Assembly: GCA_949752795.1 (NCBI GenBank)
Contig: OX457057.1
Location: 104,311,513 to 104,375,512 of the forward strand
DNA from: Hyperoodon ampullatus
Taxonomy: Eukaryota > Chordata > Mammalia > Artiodactyla > Ziphiidae
DNA: 64,000 nucleotides
Direction: 5' to 3'
Part shown: piece by piece, positions 1-11,807 of the stretch
How positions within the stretch are numbered: position 1 is the stretch's first letter
Layout of the letters: every line of letters starts with the position of its first letter
Notes under the pieces: generated by a model
Told to the model about the DNA's origin: nothing
Seen by the model: the letters and a program-made list of their open reading frames with translations, nothing else
Databases searched by the model: none
Program-made: the position numbers and the translations under genes

Positions 1-250
1 TAAGTCAGAAAGAGAAAAACAAATATCGTATATCAACGCATATATGTGGAACCTAGAAAATGGTACAGATGAACCAGTTTGCAGAGCAGAAATTGAGACA
101 GAGAAGTAGAGAAAAAAATGTATGGACACCAAGGTGGGGAAAGCGGCAGGGGGTGTGGTGGTGGTGTGATGAATTGGGAGATTGGGATTGACATGTATAC
201 ACTGATGTGTATAAAATGGATGACTAATAAAAAAAAATTAAAAAAAAAAC
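1..250 (+). mobile_element. LINE-1 3' end (sense), truncated by the window edge
   Basis: This has the typical cetartiodactyl L1 ORF2 end and 3' UTR text (AGTCAGAAAGAGAAAAACAA at the start, GGATGACTAATAAAAAAA near the end) closing in an A-rich tail at about 225-250. The element enters from the left and its 5' part is outside the window. Confidence 0.8.
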
Positions 251-615
251 AAAACAGAAGGTGAATTCTGAAAACCATACATGGTAGGCCACCTGGATCC
301 TGGGTAGTATTTATGAAAGAATTGTTTAAAGGGAATTTATCAGTACCTATAAAAGGAAATAGTGATTACTAGGAGCCAGTATAGATTCACCCATAATGTT
401 AAGGTGTTGTAACCATTTTCATTTCTTTTTGAGAGGACTCTTAAGGGGATTCTGAGCCAGTGTCTGTGTTTTAGGAAGAGAGCAATACTGTTCACTCCAT
501 CTCTGACCCCATAAATTAGAAGTTATAAATTAGTAGCTTGTGGTTCCCTTTGTTTGTTTGGCTCTGCCCACATTTTATGATGCTTTTGGTGCAGTTGCCA
601 ACGTTTAAAAAGAGG

Positions 616-825
616 GGGCTTCCCAGGTGGTGCAGTGGTTGGGAGTCCGCTTGCCGATGCAGGGGGACACGGGTTTGTGCCCCGGTTCGGGAGGATCCCA
701 CATGCTGTGGAGCAGCTGGGCCCGTGAGCCATGGCCACTGAGCCTGCGCGTCTGGAGCCTGTGCTCCGCAACGGGAGAAGCCACAACAGTGAGAGGCCGG
801 CGTACCGCAAAAAAAAAACAAAAAG
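616..825 (+). mobile_element. CHR-type tRNA-derived SINE (short form)
   Basis: Full short-form body from the GGGCTTCCC head to an interrupted A tail. It is flanked by the direct repeat AAAAAGAGG (607-615 and 826-834), a clean target-site duplication. Confidence 0.9.
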
Positions 826-925
826 AAAAAGAGGAAGTGTGGCGGATCATATTCTTGCCCCAATTACCCTCTGTCCTCCCACCAGTGGCCACGTGAACAG
901 CTATGTCTCCCTGTGTGGGGGTGCG

Positions 926-1195
926 GGGGTCGGCACATACCCTCCTCAGTCGCTCAGGTTTGGCCAGGGTGCTTGCTTTGGTGGATGGGATGTGAGCAGA
1001 AGCTCCCTCTGACACCTGGCAGCACATCCAGGATGGGGTCTGCTCTTCAGTCTGGATCCTGGAAAGAGAGGAACCGCAGAGCAGAAACATTGCTGCTGAT
1101 ATGTAACAGGAACAGAAATGAACCTTTACTGTTACAAGCCAGTGATACTCTGAGGGCTACTTGTTACCACAGCCTAACCTAGAAAAAGTGACGGA
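926..1195 (+). mobile_element. MaLR-type LTR fragment (MLT-like, tentative)
   Basis: It contains GGATGGGATGTGAGCAGAAG and a 3' end resembling MLT LTR ends (TTACTGTTACAAGCCAGTGA, then CTTGTTACCACAGC). It is old and diverged, and no retroviral coding sequence is attached. Confidence 0.45.
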
Positions 1196-2470
1196 TAGAG
1201 GAGATAGCCCATAACAACCTGGACCTTGTCCTTCTCTTAAAGAGTCAGAAGATCTGATGACACCGGCCTCCAGAGCCCCATGGCATCAAGTGGCTGGAGA
1301 TAAAGGGCGGCTCCCCCTTTGGATGGAGACCAGTCACCACCTGCCCGCTTTACTCATCTGCAGGGCTGTGGGCCCTTGTAAACGTCTAACTCAAACTCCC
1401 ATGCCACCCATGTATAACAAGAGTCACAGAGAGCTGTAAAAGCCAGTCCTGGGCAATAATGCCTTGTTTCAGGCACTCGTCATATGTTCCACATGGTTTC
1501 CTCTGTTTCCAACCTCACTGACACATCCACCGCCTGTACTCCTCACTTCAGCCTGGCAACTTCTCCAAGTTCCTTGAACACAGAAGGCTCGCTCACAGCA
1601 CAAACCATGTGAGAAACAAGGGCTGACCTGACCACCTCCAAGATTTCATGAGTCATTGCTGGAAGCCGTGACCCCTGCAGTTCACCCACTGCTCAGCTAC
1701 AACCCTGGGAGACCCTATCCACCCTCCTCCCATTCCTGGAATCCTCAGCAAGTGCTCCACGGGAGGGTGAGCTCAGGACATGATGGAAATGAACGTATCC
1801 AGAGTTCTAGTGCTGTGTGGCCACTGCCATGTGGAAGCCATCAAGTGCCTGGGAGCAAGCCCAGAGTCTTGAAGGGTTACTGCTGACATTTGCATGGTTG
1901 CAGCTACCCCCTGCTGACATCCCCCCAACTTCCTTGGCCTCTCCTAACTGGAGAATGCCAACCCCACTCATGTGAAATGCAGTTGCATCATCTAAATATC
2001 TCCTCTCTGGACACCCCTCAGGTGCCAAGACCCTAAACACTTAGGTTACGACATGGCAGATCTGAGTGCCCGGGGCCTCCCAAACATCCTCCATTCAGCT
2101 GGACCCCAAGGCTCTCGGCATATTCATAGGCACTGGTTTGTGGCAGTGATACATCAGGGTCCACCATCCCTGCAGGGTCCCTGCTGGATAGTGAGGGAAG
2201 GTGGAATGCAGTAAGGATTCAGAGATGCCACTGCTTGAAGTCACTGCCTTTTCCTGGAGCCCATGGTTTTATGAAACTAGACCCAGATGGTGCCCAACCC
2301 GTCACCTGGAACAGGGAGGAAGAAAGTAGAAACAGATTCCCAGGCTCCCATTGCCCAGAGCTAGGCCGTGCTGTTTGTGTTGTCTGCCAGCAGAGAGCAG
2401 TGGGGACCCTGGCCCACCCCAGGGCATCTCCATGTAGTTGCCTCACGTAGCCTCTAATCTCACGTCCTTG
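1196..2470. other. Non-coding stretch, nothing recognised
   Basis: GC-moderate single-copy-looking sequence. Short open frames here have no recognisable domain, and no repeat family is evident. Confidence 0.5.
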
Positions 2471-2474
2471 CCAA

Positions 2475-2835
2475 TCCTGTTTACAGGCTGCTGCCAGAAA
2501 GAGCCTCATACAATGCACCTCTGATTATGTCCTCTCTTGCCTGGTTCCCATCTGTTTCAGGAAATAGTTCAAGCTTCTTAGCATAGCAAGCAAGTCTGTT
2601 CATGATCTGGCCCCACAGGCCTTGGTGCCCACCCTTACTCTCACTCCCCACCTGCCCCAAATTCACGCCGCATCAGAGTGTTCAGGGCTCGTCTCCTGCT
2701 TTCCCATATGCCGGAATCTCCTCTTCTGGCTTCTTCTCACAGCCAGTTCCTTCTATGTGTTGTCTCCTTTGGCCAGCGTCCCTTGACCCCACAGGCTATT
2801 TTGATGCCCATCCCCTGAGCACCCTGGGCTCCCTG
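2475..2835 (+). mobile_element. LINE-2 fragment (sense)
   Basis: It resembles the L2 3' ORF region, including CATGATCTGGCCCCACAGGC at 2602-2621 and the preceding block about losing counts of CTTCTTAGCATAGCAAGCAA. Diverged, ancient mammalian repeat. Confidence 0.6.
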
Positions 2836-3042
2836 TGACAGAGCAGCTCTCACGGTATGCTGCCACCTGTGCCCACACACTCAAGAGAGCAGGTGCTCCA
2901 AACGCCAGGTGTCGGCACTGCCTTTGGCATCAGATAATACTTAACGTTAAACATTGCAAAAGGAATCATCCCACATCCTTTCTTCTCCCCACCCGACCAT
3001 CTACTCTAAATCTTATTATTTTCCCCACTAATCCTTGAGATT

Positions 3043-3427
3043 GTTGGTCCATTCATTCATTCATTCATTCATTCATCAGACATTTATTGAACCTCTACGC
3101 TGTAGCAGGGACTGTGCTCAGCCCCGGGGACACATGGGTGCTTACATTCTGGTGGAGTGAGAAAGACGGCACACAACTCAGGCACTGAGCCATGAGCTAG
3201 TAAATAGAGCCTATGTCAGGTGATGGTGTGTGCTATGAAGCAAAATAAAACAGTACAGGGTGGATAGTACCGGGGTAGCAGGTGATTTGCTCTCTTTTAT
3301 TTAGGGTCATCTGGGAAAGTCTCAAGGATAAGATGGCATTTGAACAGAGACCTAAAGGAAGTGAAAAGCCATACAGATATTTGGGGAAGAGCCTTCCAGG
3401 CAGAGGGAACAGCAAGTGCAAAGGCCC
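3043..3427 (-). mobile_element. LINE-2 3' part (antisense), first half of a split copy
   Basis: It begins with an (ATTC)n run (about 3049-3075), then ACATTTATTGAACCTCTAC and, at the far end, CCAGGCAGAGGGAACAGCAA. These are hallmark L2 words read antisense. The copy is interrupted at about 3428 and resumes near 3866. Confidence 0.75.
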
Positions 3428-3862
3428 TGTCTTAGTCCAGGTAATGCTGTCATGACAAACAAATCCTAAAACCCCATAATAAAAGGATGGCAACAATGAA
3501 TGTTTATTTCCTGTTCATGTTCCAGTCCACTGTTAAGCTGCTGGTGATGGGCAGTCTTCATTTGGGTCCAGAGACTCAAATGCCTTTTATCCTGCGGCTT
3601 TCCTGTTTCCAAGGGCCTCGAAGACCTCTCCATTAAGGGGCAGATGGGGAGTGGAGAAGGCACAGACGGTTCTGAAGACCACACCCCCAGCGGAAGTGAC
3701 AAGCACCGCTTTCTGTTATGTTCCATTAGTGAGAACCAGTCAGGATGGCACCCTTGAATGCCAGGGGTCTGACTGGGTTGCTACTTCCCAGCAACAGAGC
3801 ATTCTGTGGACAGGCATTTTGAGGGCCAGCTGGCCCCCTCTGCCTGTGAGTGGAGACAGGGC
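3428..3862. mobile_element. Unassigned interspersed repeat inserted into the L2
   Basis: A ~430-bp block starting TCTTAGTCCAGGTAATGCTG that interrupts the L2. Its opening (…CATGACAAACAAATCC) resembles that of 33905-34415 (CATAACAAACAACCCC) and 59125-59440. I cannot name the family with confidence. Confidence 0.45.
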
Positions 3863-3865
3863 CTG

Positions 3866-4225
3866 GTAGTTCAAGGCTAAGTAAGGAGGCTGCTTTGGCT
3901 GGGGCAGGGGAAGCCAGGTGGGGCAAGGTGGGTGGTGGGGAGGTGATGGAGGGGCCTACAGGTCACCCTAAGGACTTCGGACTTTACTCTCTATGAAATG
4001 GAAGCCCTTGGAGGGCTTTGAGCAAGGCAGTGACAAGAAAGGGCTTATGTTTCAAAGGGGCACTCTGGTTGCAGTGACTAGACCAGTCACTGGAGAATAG
4101 AGAATAGACTGCAGGGGACAGGGAGACACAGGTAGACAGGAAGTAGGCCAGGGCAGTCATGCAGGGGTGAGGTGATGGTGCCCTGGACCAAGTGGGAGGG
4201 CAGGGTCCATGCAAACCCTCCAATA
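3866..4225 (-). mobile_element. LINE-2 (antisense), second half of the split copy
   Basis: L2 antisense words continue in order after the insertion: TTTACTCTCTATGAAATGGA, GGAGGGCTTTGAGCAAGGCA, then the GAATAGACTGCAGGGG block. With 3043-3427 this makes one ancestral L2. Confidence 0.65.
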
Positions 4226-4299
4226 GAGACACCCAAACAGGACAGGACTGAGACCTCTGATCTACCCCAACTCCTGCCTTCTAAGCCAGGGGCTGGTGA

Positions 4300-4520
4300 A
4301 AGGGCAGAGGGTATTTTAGGCTTTACAGGTGGAGTCCATGGCAACTACTCAGCTCTGCTGTTGTAGCGTGGAAACCACCGTAAACAATGGGTAAACCAAT
4401 GAGCATGACTATGTCCCAATAATGCTTTATTTGCAAAAACAGGCAGTCAGCTCACAAAGCTTCCTGACCCTGATAAACCAGTCACAAACGACGCTGGTCT
4501 TCTCTTATCACACTTTTCCA
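4300..4520 (+). mobile_element. hAT/Charlie-like nonautonomous DNA element (MER-type)
   Basis: It contains TATTTTAGGCTTTACAGG, CTCAGCTCTGCTGTTGTAG and GCTTTATTTGCAAAAACAGG in the order of the common mammalian MER element that carries these words. The exact subfamily is not assigned. Confidence 0.55.
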
Positions 4521-5284
4521 GCCCAGGCACAGGTGTTGGTTGCAGAACATGGCTGAGAACTCTGTCACTGCTTAAAGTTTGTGCGACAGTGAACCGAATT
4601 TTTTATAGCAACACTGTGGCATAAGAATGAATCATGGCTTCTCACTGTCTTTGAGCAAGTTCTCTCTTGACAAAGGAAATGGCTTTTGGCAAGACCTCTT
4701 TATGACAGTGCAGGCTCATCAGCTATTCTTCTATAACTAAGTACCTTTATTATATGTAATTAAGGCAGCAACTGAGAAAAGATGCAAATGTGTTCTTAAA
4801 AATCTGACTTCGCAACAGCTGGGAGCTTTGCAAATTTTTAAAAGAGCAGGTTTAAATGAAAGCACATTTGGCATGTGCCAAAATGGGATAAGGAGGGAGG
4901 AAGAGCTAAAGAAAGGAGGGGAAAGATAAGGGGGCTGCAACTTAGTGTTCAGGAATTCAGGCCAGTCTAGTGGCCACCCTGTGAGCTGAGCTGACTGTGA
5001 ACTGCAGGGAACATCCTCCACCCCAGGCCGGCTCTGCCCTCCACAGTGGCTCCCCTGCCCCGAAGTTAAGTACTGTAGCAGCACAAATAACACACGCCAC
5101 CGCTTTTCCAACTTTCACGGGTATTTTCTTTTTTCAGAATTTCTTTCATCTCTTTGCACGGCTGAGCTGTATGTGTAACAAGATGGGGCTACAGAAACGG
5201 GAAAGGGGGCCAGAGAAAAGAAGAGAATATCTCATCACCTCATGTATGATGAGAGCTGGAATCCAGGAATGATCCTTCCATGTA
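4521..5284. other. Non-coding stretch, nothing recognised
   Basis: No repeat, RNA gene or coding exon was recognised in this interval. Confidence 0.45.
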
Positions 5285-5502
5285 GCACAGGGTGGTCCAA
5301 TAGAACTGTCCGTGATGTTGAAAATGCTCTATATATTCGCTATCCAATATGGTAGCTACTAGCCACGTGTGGCTACTGAGTCCTTGAAATGTGGCTAGTG
5401 GGACTGAGGAACTTCATTTTTAATTTAATTCTATTTAATTAATTTTAATCTAAATGTACATGTGGCTGGCGACCACCCTATGGGACAGCGCGGCTGCTAT
5501 GT
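5285..5502 (+). mobile_element. MER5A (hAT-Charlie MITE)
   Basis: Near full-length: TGGTCCAATAGAACTGTCCG start, TACTAGCCACGTGTGGCTAC, CTTGAAATGTGGCTAGTG, and a terminal TATGGGACAGCGCGG. The inverted ends are as expected for this DNA transposon. Confidence 0.85.
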
Positions 5503-5507
5503 GTGTA

Positions 5508-5757
5508 TGTGTATTAGGCTCAGAGTCAGACAGACCCTTTAGGTTTTGACCCTGCTTTCCCACTTACTAACTCTGATCAGACAAAATGCTTATCGCCACT
5601 AATCCTTGGTTTCCTCAAGTGTAGTCTGGGCACATTTGTGCCTACCTCATGGAGTAGCTGTAAGAATGAGGTGAGAGAGCGGAGATAAAACACTTCGCAC
5701 AGCACCTGGCAGAAGGTAAACACTCAACAAATGTTCACTATTTTTGTTATTCTCTAG
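5508..5757 (+). mobile_element. MIR (sense)
   Basis: Ancient tRNA-derived SINE directly after MER5A. It has the CTCATGGAGTAGCTGTAAGA core and the GCACCTGGCAGAAGGTAAAC / CTCAACAAATG L2-like tail. Confidence 0.75.
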
Positions 5758-6690
5758 GAAGCTCCTCAAAGGACCCATAACCACCTTCCAAGCATTTCAG
5801 AAAGGTAGCTCCTAAGGCATCTGTGCTGGTCTTCCCCACTGAGGCTTCCTTGATCTTAAGTGATACCCATAAACCGAACTGCAGAGAGCCGATGGGCACC
5901 AAATGAGACCTCTGCCTACCTCTGATCACCTTGAGAGTTCCTTGGGGAGGAAAAGACTGCTAGTTTCCCATTCAATATTTGGGTGGCAAAGTGCCCAGCT
6001 AAAAGATCATATACTTCCCAGGCTGTCCTGAAATTAGAGGTGGTCAATAAGATATAAGCAGACATTGTTAAGTACAACTCTCAGAAAGTCTTAAGAGGGC
6101 AGTTTGTATGTGCCCTTTTGCCATTTGTCCCTTCACTGTTCCTCCTACTTCCTGTCTGGAATGCAGACATGATGGCTGGAGCTCCAGCAGCCTTGAGGAA
6201 GTGTCCCTGTGTATAAAAGCCTGAACTACTAAGGATGGAAGAGCAAAAATAAAAGAGACCTGCGTTCATGAACACTATGAAACTACCATACCAGCCTGGG
6301 ACTGCCCATCTCCAGATTTCTTTTATGTAAAAGAAAACTCCATATCATGTTTATGCTATTATTCCTTTTGTTTTCTCTTATATGCAGCAGAACCTAAAAT
6401 TAGCTACGGCTAATTACTCCTGAGCAGTGATTAATTCTATAAGTCCAGGTTTTTATGACATATACAGTCAGTGCAAGGCAAATTCCACAGCCACAGGTTC
6501 TGCATCTGTGTGTTCAACCAACCACGGATCAAAAATATATATATTTTTAAATTCCAGAAAGTTCCAAAAAGCAAAATTTGTATTTGCCTTACACTGGCAA
6601 CTACTTACATAATATCTGTACTGTATTTACAGCTATTTACATAGCATTTACATTGTGTTAGCTGTTATAAGTAATCTAGAGGTGATTTAA
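5758..6690. other. Non-coding stretch, nothing recognised
   Basis: A/T-rich toward the right, with a short (AT)n run near 6535-6546. No coding exon or assigned repeat was seen. Confidence 0.45.
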
Positions 6691-6704
6691 AGTATATGGA
6701 AAGG

Positions 6705-6919
6705 GGGCTTCCCTGGTGGCGCAGTGGTTGGGAGTCCACCTGCCGATGCAGGGGACACAGGTTCGTCCCCGGTCCAGGAGGATCCCGCATGCCGTGCAGC
6801 GGCTGGGGCCGTGAGCCATGGCCGCTGGGCCTGCGCGTCCGGATCCTGTGCTCCGTAATGGGAGAGGCTGAGACAGTGAGAGGCCCGCGTAACGCAAAAA
6901 AAAAAAAAAAAAAAAAAAA
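6705..6919 (+). mobile_element. CHR-type SINE (short form)
   Basis: Complete body and an A tail of about 25. The duplicated target AGTATATGGAA is found just before the head and just after the tail (about 6691-6701 and 6919-6929). Confidence 0.92.
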
Positions 6920-6934
6920 GTATATGGAAGGGAG

Positions 6935-8699
6935 GATGTGCGTAGGTTATATGCAAATACTACACCATTTTATATAAGGGACAAGAGCCTCTGCAGATTT
7001 TGGTATCCACAGAGGGTCCTGGAACCAATCTCCCTTGGATGCTGAGGGACAACTGTATTTGATGAAACAAAGAGCTTGAGAAAAATCAGTTCAGTTCTTA
7101 TTCCTCTATCTTGCCTGCAGGGGGCACCGAAGCCTGGGAGTGACATTAGAAATCATCCTTTCTGATCAATTTTTTTTTTTTTAATCATCAAGCATGTTCA
7201 TTACTTTTTTCTTCTATGGATCCAATGTTTCAAAATAAATTTTTCTCCCATCAATTAAGTTCTAATTGGTTTACTCATCATGGCAAACATTTAACAACCA
7301 TAGTGGACATTTGCCATTTTGGGGGCTGTCCAACAGCTGATTCTCTTTCTATATTTGGGGAATTTTCCTAATACAGTAGAGTCTCTGAAGAACTGATACT
7401 AGAAAGTAACCAGCCAGTATCCTTGTCCTCCAGAAGCTGGACATGAGCACAGAAAGTTTAAGATTAGCCCACTAGATGATCACCTGAGACTTTGCATCTG
7501 GAGTGAGGGACACAAAGCAGCCACCATGGTTTGGAATTCATCTCACTGGGCAACAGCATCCTATGCCCTAGAGTGGTGGTTCCAGTGGGTCAGTGCCTGG
7601 TGTCCAGTGGCAACCCCCCACTGGGCTGCTCCTTTGATGGGACCTTAGCTGAGTACCTCATTGCTCAGCTTTCTCTGCTTACTGCCCATTTCCAGAGCCT
7701 GTTCCTCTTGCTTTTCCATTTCTTCTGGAGCTAGCTGACATCTTTCCAATGCACTTATTTTTTGTTTTAGTCAATCAGACTTGGTTTCTGTTCTTCACAA
7801 CCAAGAATCCTGACTGGTGCACATGTTGAGCGACATGACTGTACCTGTGATACTGCACAGAAGTGACATCATTCCAACTAGATCAAGTGACAGGGTTTAC
7901 ATGAACCAGTGTAGCCATAATTGGGTAGATGCACACTTTCTTTTGAACTCTTAAAAACATTCAGAGTAGTTTTCTCCTTTTCTCCATTTCTCCCACTGTG
8001 GATCCCTAAAGACTACGATCTCCAGCCTGGAAACCACTAATATCATTGTATTTCCTCATTTTACAGATAAATTGAGAATTGAAGTGACTTTCTCCTTATG
8101 TCAGGCTGTAGAAGAGCTTCCCAGGGAGGGTCACTAGCCCGTCATTGACGCACTGTGTTTGGCCTGTGGGCGTGCGTGGCCTCTCAAGGAACTCAGAGTC
8201 AGGTAGGAGAGATGGGTGATTCGAGTGAATGCAAAATCCCACCCTTCTGGGGAAGAACTTTGGGGAAACCAAAAAGACTCAAATAACAAAAAAAATAGCA
8301 AGTAAAGATGTTCAGAAGCAGACGTAGATGATAGTGAGAACAGAGGAATGTGACTTACGTGTCAAGAACTCAGGCTTGCTGAGTAGAAGCAGACTTGGCA
8401 AAGCAGCGGCTAGCCCTGCAGATGTTAACCTCTGTTATGGACCAGGTGAGAAGGTCTGTCAGAACAGGGTGGGGTCCAGAGGGGAGAACCCAAGACAAGT
8501 TTGGTAGAAGCTTCCTAAGTCAGTGAAGGAAATCAATGTTTGCTGCGTCCTGCTTTAAGGACGTGTGATCAGAAACGTCTGAACTTGCAAAATAGATTTT
8601 TGAGAAGATTATTTACTTTAAAAAATGATTCTCCACTTTAAAGAGAGGAAGATGTATCTATTTCCTGAGTTGCAGGGATTTTGCTTTGCATAGTTACTT
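6935..8699. other. Non-coding stretch, nothing firmly recognised
   Basis: No exon or confidently named repeat. Around 6975-7065 and 6460-6540 the sequence shares words such as 'CAGATTTTGGTATCCACAGA' with a common mammalian repeat, but the family is uncertain. Confidence 0.4.
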
Positions 8700-9037
8700 T
8701 ATTTATTTATTATTTTTGGCTGCATTGGGTCCTTGCTGCTGCGCGTGGGCTTTCTCTAGTAGCGGCGAGCCGGGGCTACTCTTCGTTGCGGTGCGTGGGC
8801 TTCTCATTGCGGTGGCTTCCCTTGGTACGGCGCATGGGCTCTAGGTGCGGGGTTTCAGTAGTTGTGGCACGTGGGCTCAGTAATTGTGGTTCACAGACTC
8901 TAGAGCGCAGGCTCAGTAGTTGTGGTGCACGGGCTGAGTTGCTCTGTGGCATGTGGGATCTTCCCAGACCAGGAATCGAACCCGTGTCCCTTGCACTGGC
9001 AGGCGGATTCTTAACCACTGCGCCACCAGGGAAATCC
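8700..9037 (-). mobile_element. CHR-type SINE (long form, about 340 bp)
   Basis: The long form carries an extra internal region (GGCTGCATTGGGTCCTTGCT end) and an (ATTT)n rather than pure T tail. Approximate direct repeats TTGCATAGTTACTTT / TTGCTTAGTTATTTT flank it, so it is older than the short copies. Confidence 0.88.
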
Positions 9038-9058
9038 TTGCTTAGTTATTTTTTTCCA

Positions 9059-9185
9059 ACAACATTTTGAGGCGGCGTTATTATCTCCATTTCGTGGATT
9101 AGAAACAAAGGCCCACATAGATTATGTAACCAGTCAAGGTTACATAGCTTGTAAGATGCAGACCCCGATCTGGGTGGTTTCGTTT
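9059..9185 (-). mobile_element. MIR fragment (antisense)
   Basis: TTATTATCTCCATTTCGTGG, then a TAACCAGTCAAGGTTACATA block: the antisense core of MIR. Confidence 0.55.
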
Positions 9186-9256
9186 TCTCGCTCCAAAGGC
9201 CCAGTGTTTCCCATTCTACCAGGCCACCTCCCACAGAACGCCTCAAAATGACACTC

Positions 9257-9463
9257 GGGCTTCCCTGGTGGCGCAGCGGTTGGGAGTCCGCCTGCCGATG
9301 CAGGGGACATGGGTTCGTGCCCCGGTTCGGGAAGATCCCACGTGCCACGGAGCAGCTGGGCCCGTGAGCCATGGCCGCTGGGCCTGCGCGTCCGGAGCCT
9401 GTGCTCCGCAAAGGGAGAGGCCACAACAGTGAGAGGCCCGCGTACCAAAAAAAAAAAAAAAAA
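9257..9463 (+). mobile_element. CHR-type SINE (short form)
   Basis: Complete short form with the target-site duplication GACACTC at 9250-9256 and 9464-9470. The tail begins directly after CGTACC. Confidence 0.92.
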
Positions 9464-9470
9464 GACACTC

Positions 9471-10085
9471 AAAATGCATTTGGAAGGCACTTCTAATTGA
9501 AGAGACTCAATTTACAAAGATTAGATCTGCACACAATTTTGAGAACACATCCATCACAAAAAGCATTATGCAACAATATAAGGATAAATAGCATGGATCC
9601 CATACAAAAAAGAGGAAAATAATAGAGGAAGTGTGGTTAATTAATGCAGTAGGAACTGAAACAGAAGCAGAAGGAGCAGAAGAACATGCACTCCCGGAAA
9701 ATGGTACAATAAGCGGCTTCATTAGGAAGACAATTTATGTGGTAGGAGAGATAATAGCAAGAAAGGAAAATGTGAAAACAAATTAGTCTACTAGAAAACA
9801 CTGATTTGAAAATATTTTACAATGATTGATTTGTAAGAAGCCTCTTGGCAATAAACATCCATGGAATCCTTGCTTTTAGAGATGTTAAAAAATAGGTCAG
9901 CTTCTCTGGGTTGGATAGGTTTAGGTGTGATCTCTTCAGGGAAAGGGACCAGCTGGGTATTTTCAAAGGCTCCCCTTTGGTTTATGATTCTAAGGTTCTG
10001 CTTATGGGCGCTTTCTATGACTGCCATTTTTTAAAGCTGGTTAACTCAGTGGCTTTATTTTTTTCCCCTCTAAATTCCCCACAGG
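9471..10085. other. Non-coding A/T-rich stretch
   Basis: Nothing recognised: no repeat with a firm family and no exon. Confidence 0.4.
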
Positions 10086-10340
10086 GCTTTAATTAAATCA
10101 GACCACATTTGGAGTCTTGTGTCGCCTTCTGGGCACCACATTTTAAAAGGGACATCGACCTGCTCTGCCTCCAGAGAATGGAACGAAGACAAATGGGTGG
10201 AAGTTGCTCAGAGATAAATTCCGACTGAATGCAAGAAAACCCTATCTCCTGCTATCAGAGCCCTCTGACAATGGAGCCGGCTGCTTGTTCAGAGAGTTTG
10301 CCCCCAGCAATTGGAAATGCTGAAGCAGGGGGTGTTTTAA
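10086..10340 (+). repeat. Diverged ancient repeat or exapted fragment (unassigned)
   Basis: The order of words GGCACCACATTTTAAAAGGG, GAATGGAACGAAGACAAATG, GAGATAAATTCCGACTGAAT, CAATGGAGCCGGCTGC resembles a deep amniote LINE-derived consensus remembered only in outline. It could also be single-copy sequence. Confidence 0.3.
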
Positions 10341-10819
10341 CAGCTGTCAAAGTTGCTCTGGAAGAGATTGTTTTTTTCTTTCACTAAGTTTTTTTTCAAT
10401 TCCAACACCGTATGGTTGATTGATCGTGTAACTTCTTCCGTATGTTTTCCCAAGTCGATAGCTCCTTTTAAAGTTCTTGTCTTCATCATTAGACTCTTGT
10501 CTTCCCTCTAGAGGGGGGAGCAAAAAAGTTGGCAAAAACAATATAGCCACAACTTCAAGGTCTTATTGTTGTCCGGCTGTGCCTCTCTCCCTCCACTGAG
10601 AAAGCAGGACACCTTGTGGCCTATTGATGATCAAAGGAGAGGTCTGGAGGCCCATCGGGGCGACGGTGACAGTGCTGGCACCTCCAAACGGTCCTTGGCA
10701 AGGTCCACGCACAAGAACAAAGGGAGCTGAGGCTTAGTAAGGCCACAGTCCTCTTCTAGGGTCCCCATCTTTGTTGATGGCACCTCTGACCATCAGATAT
10801 GCTATGCCTTCCTCTCCCT

Positions 10820-11500
10820 ACCCGCCCCCCACTCCACCATATTCAGTCCATCACCACATCCTGCCCGCTTTCCATCTATCTTCTGTCATCTGAACCTGAA
10901 CCCACACCATGTGGCTCCCTCCAGTTTATTTTACACAAATCAGAACCTGTCCGGTCACCCGCTGCTTACACTCTTCAGTGGCTTCCCATTGCTGTTGGGA
11001 TAAAGAATCCCAGCCTCGTCCCTGCCTGTTCTGGCACCTGTGTACTTCTCCAGCTCAGTCTTACTTCAAGCCCCTGCCCCAGCCCCTGCTCTCTCAGTCC
11101 TCGGCACGCGACCTGCCTTCCACCCACGAGCCCTCCCACCATGGGCCTCTGCTCCGCTCTTCTCTCTGCCTTGGGGACTGTTCTTCCCACCCCTCTTAGT
11201 CTAGGTAAGGCACCTGTCCTGCCCATCCCAGGTTAGTGGAGCTTTCTCAGGGAGGCCTCCCCTGGTCTTCCTGGCCAGATCACACTGCCTGTACCACCCC
11301 CGCCCCCCAATTCAGTCCAGTCCACGGTCACAACACCCATGCCTCTCCTTCCCAGCACTTCTCCCATTGGCAGCTGTCCATTCATTTCTGTGATGATCTG
11401 AGCCTCCTGCTAGCCTCTAGTCTTTGGGAGGGCAGGAGTCGTCTGTGTGCTCAGCATGGCACCCCTTGAACAAAAGAATGAGGAGAAGAAGGTGTGTGAG
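10820..11500 (+). mobile_element. LINE-2 fragment (sense)
   Basis: It contains CAGTGGCTTCCCATTGCTGT followed by GGGATAAAGAATCCCAGCCT, then the cysteine/proline-rich L2 ORF end. The frame is broken. Confidence 0.65.
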
Positions 11501-11642
11501 GTGCTGTGTGCTTCCAGTGTCTTCCAGTGGCCTAGGGGCCATCTAGACAGAGCAGGTGGTCATCAATAGGGTGCTGTCCAGCCCTTGAGTCCCTCCCCGA
11601 CCCCCTGCAAACCTCCGTAACCACCAAGTCAGGAGGTCTATT

Positions 11643-11671
11643 ACTTGGTTAAGCACTGTCCTTAACCAAGT
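11643..11671. repeat. Perfect 11-bp hairpin
   Basis: ACTTGGTTAAG, a 7-nt loop CACTGTC, then its exact reverse complement CTTAACCAAGT. A second small hairpin, AGAACAG-CTG-CTGTTCT, lies at 11681-11697. Both abut the outer end of the inverted repeat at 11687. Confidence 0.8.
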
Positions 11672-11686
11672 CTTTGAGTTAGAACA

Positions 11687-11799
11687 GCTGCTGTTCTAAG
11701 AATTGGATATACAACAGCAAACTAAACAGTCCAAGTTTCTCATAGGATGTACATGCTAATGAAGAGATACAGATAATAATAGCCACATATATATGCAAT
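11687..11799 (-). repeat. Left arm of a ~113-bp inverted repeat (partner 15792-15905)
   Basis: The reverse complement of this segment matches 15792-15905 with about seven mismatches (~94% by hand). The partner sits inside an L2 copy; this arm is not embedded in recognisable L2. Confidence 0.85.
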
Positions 11800-11807
11800 C
11801 TGTCAGT

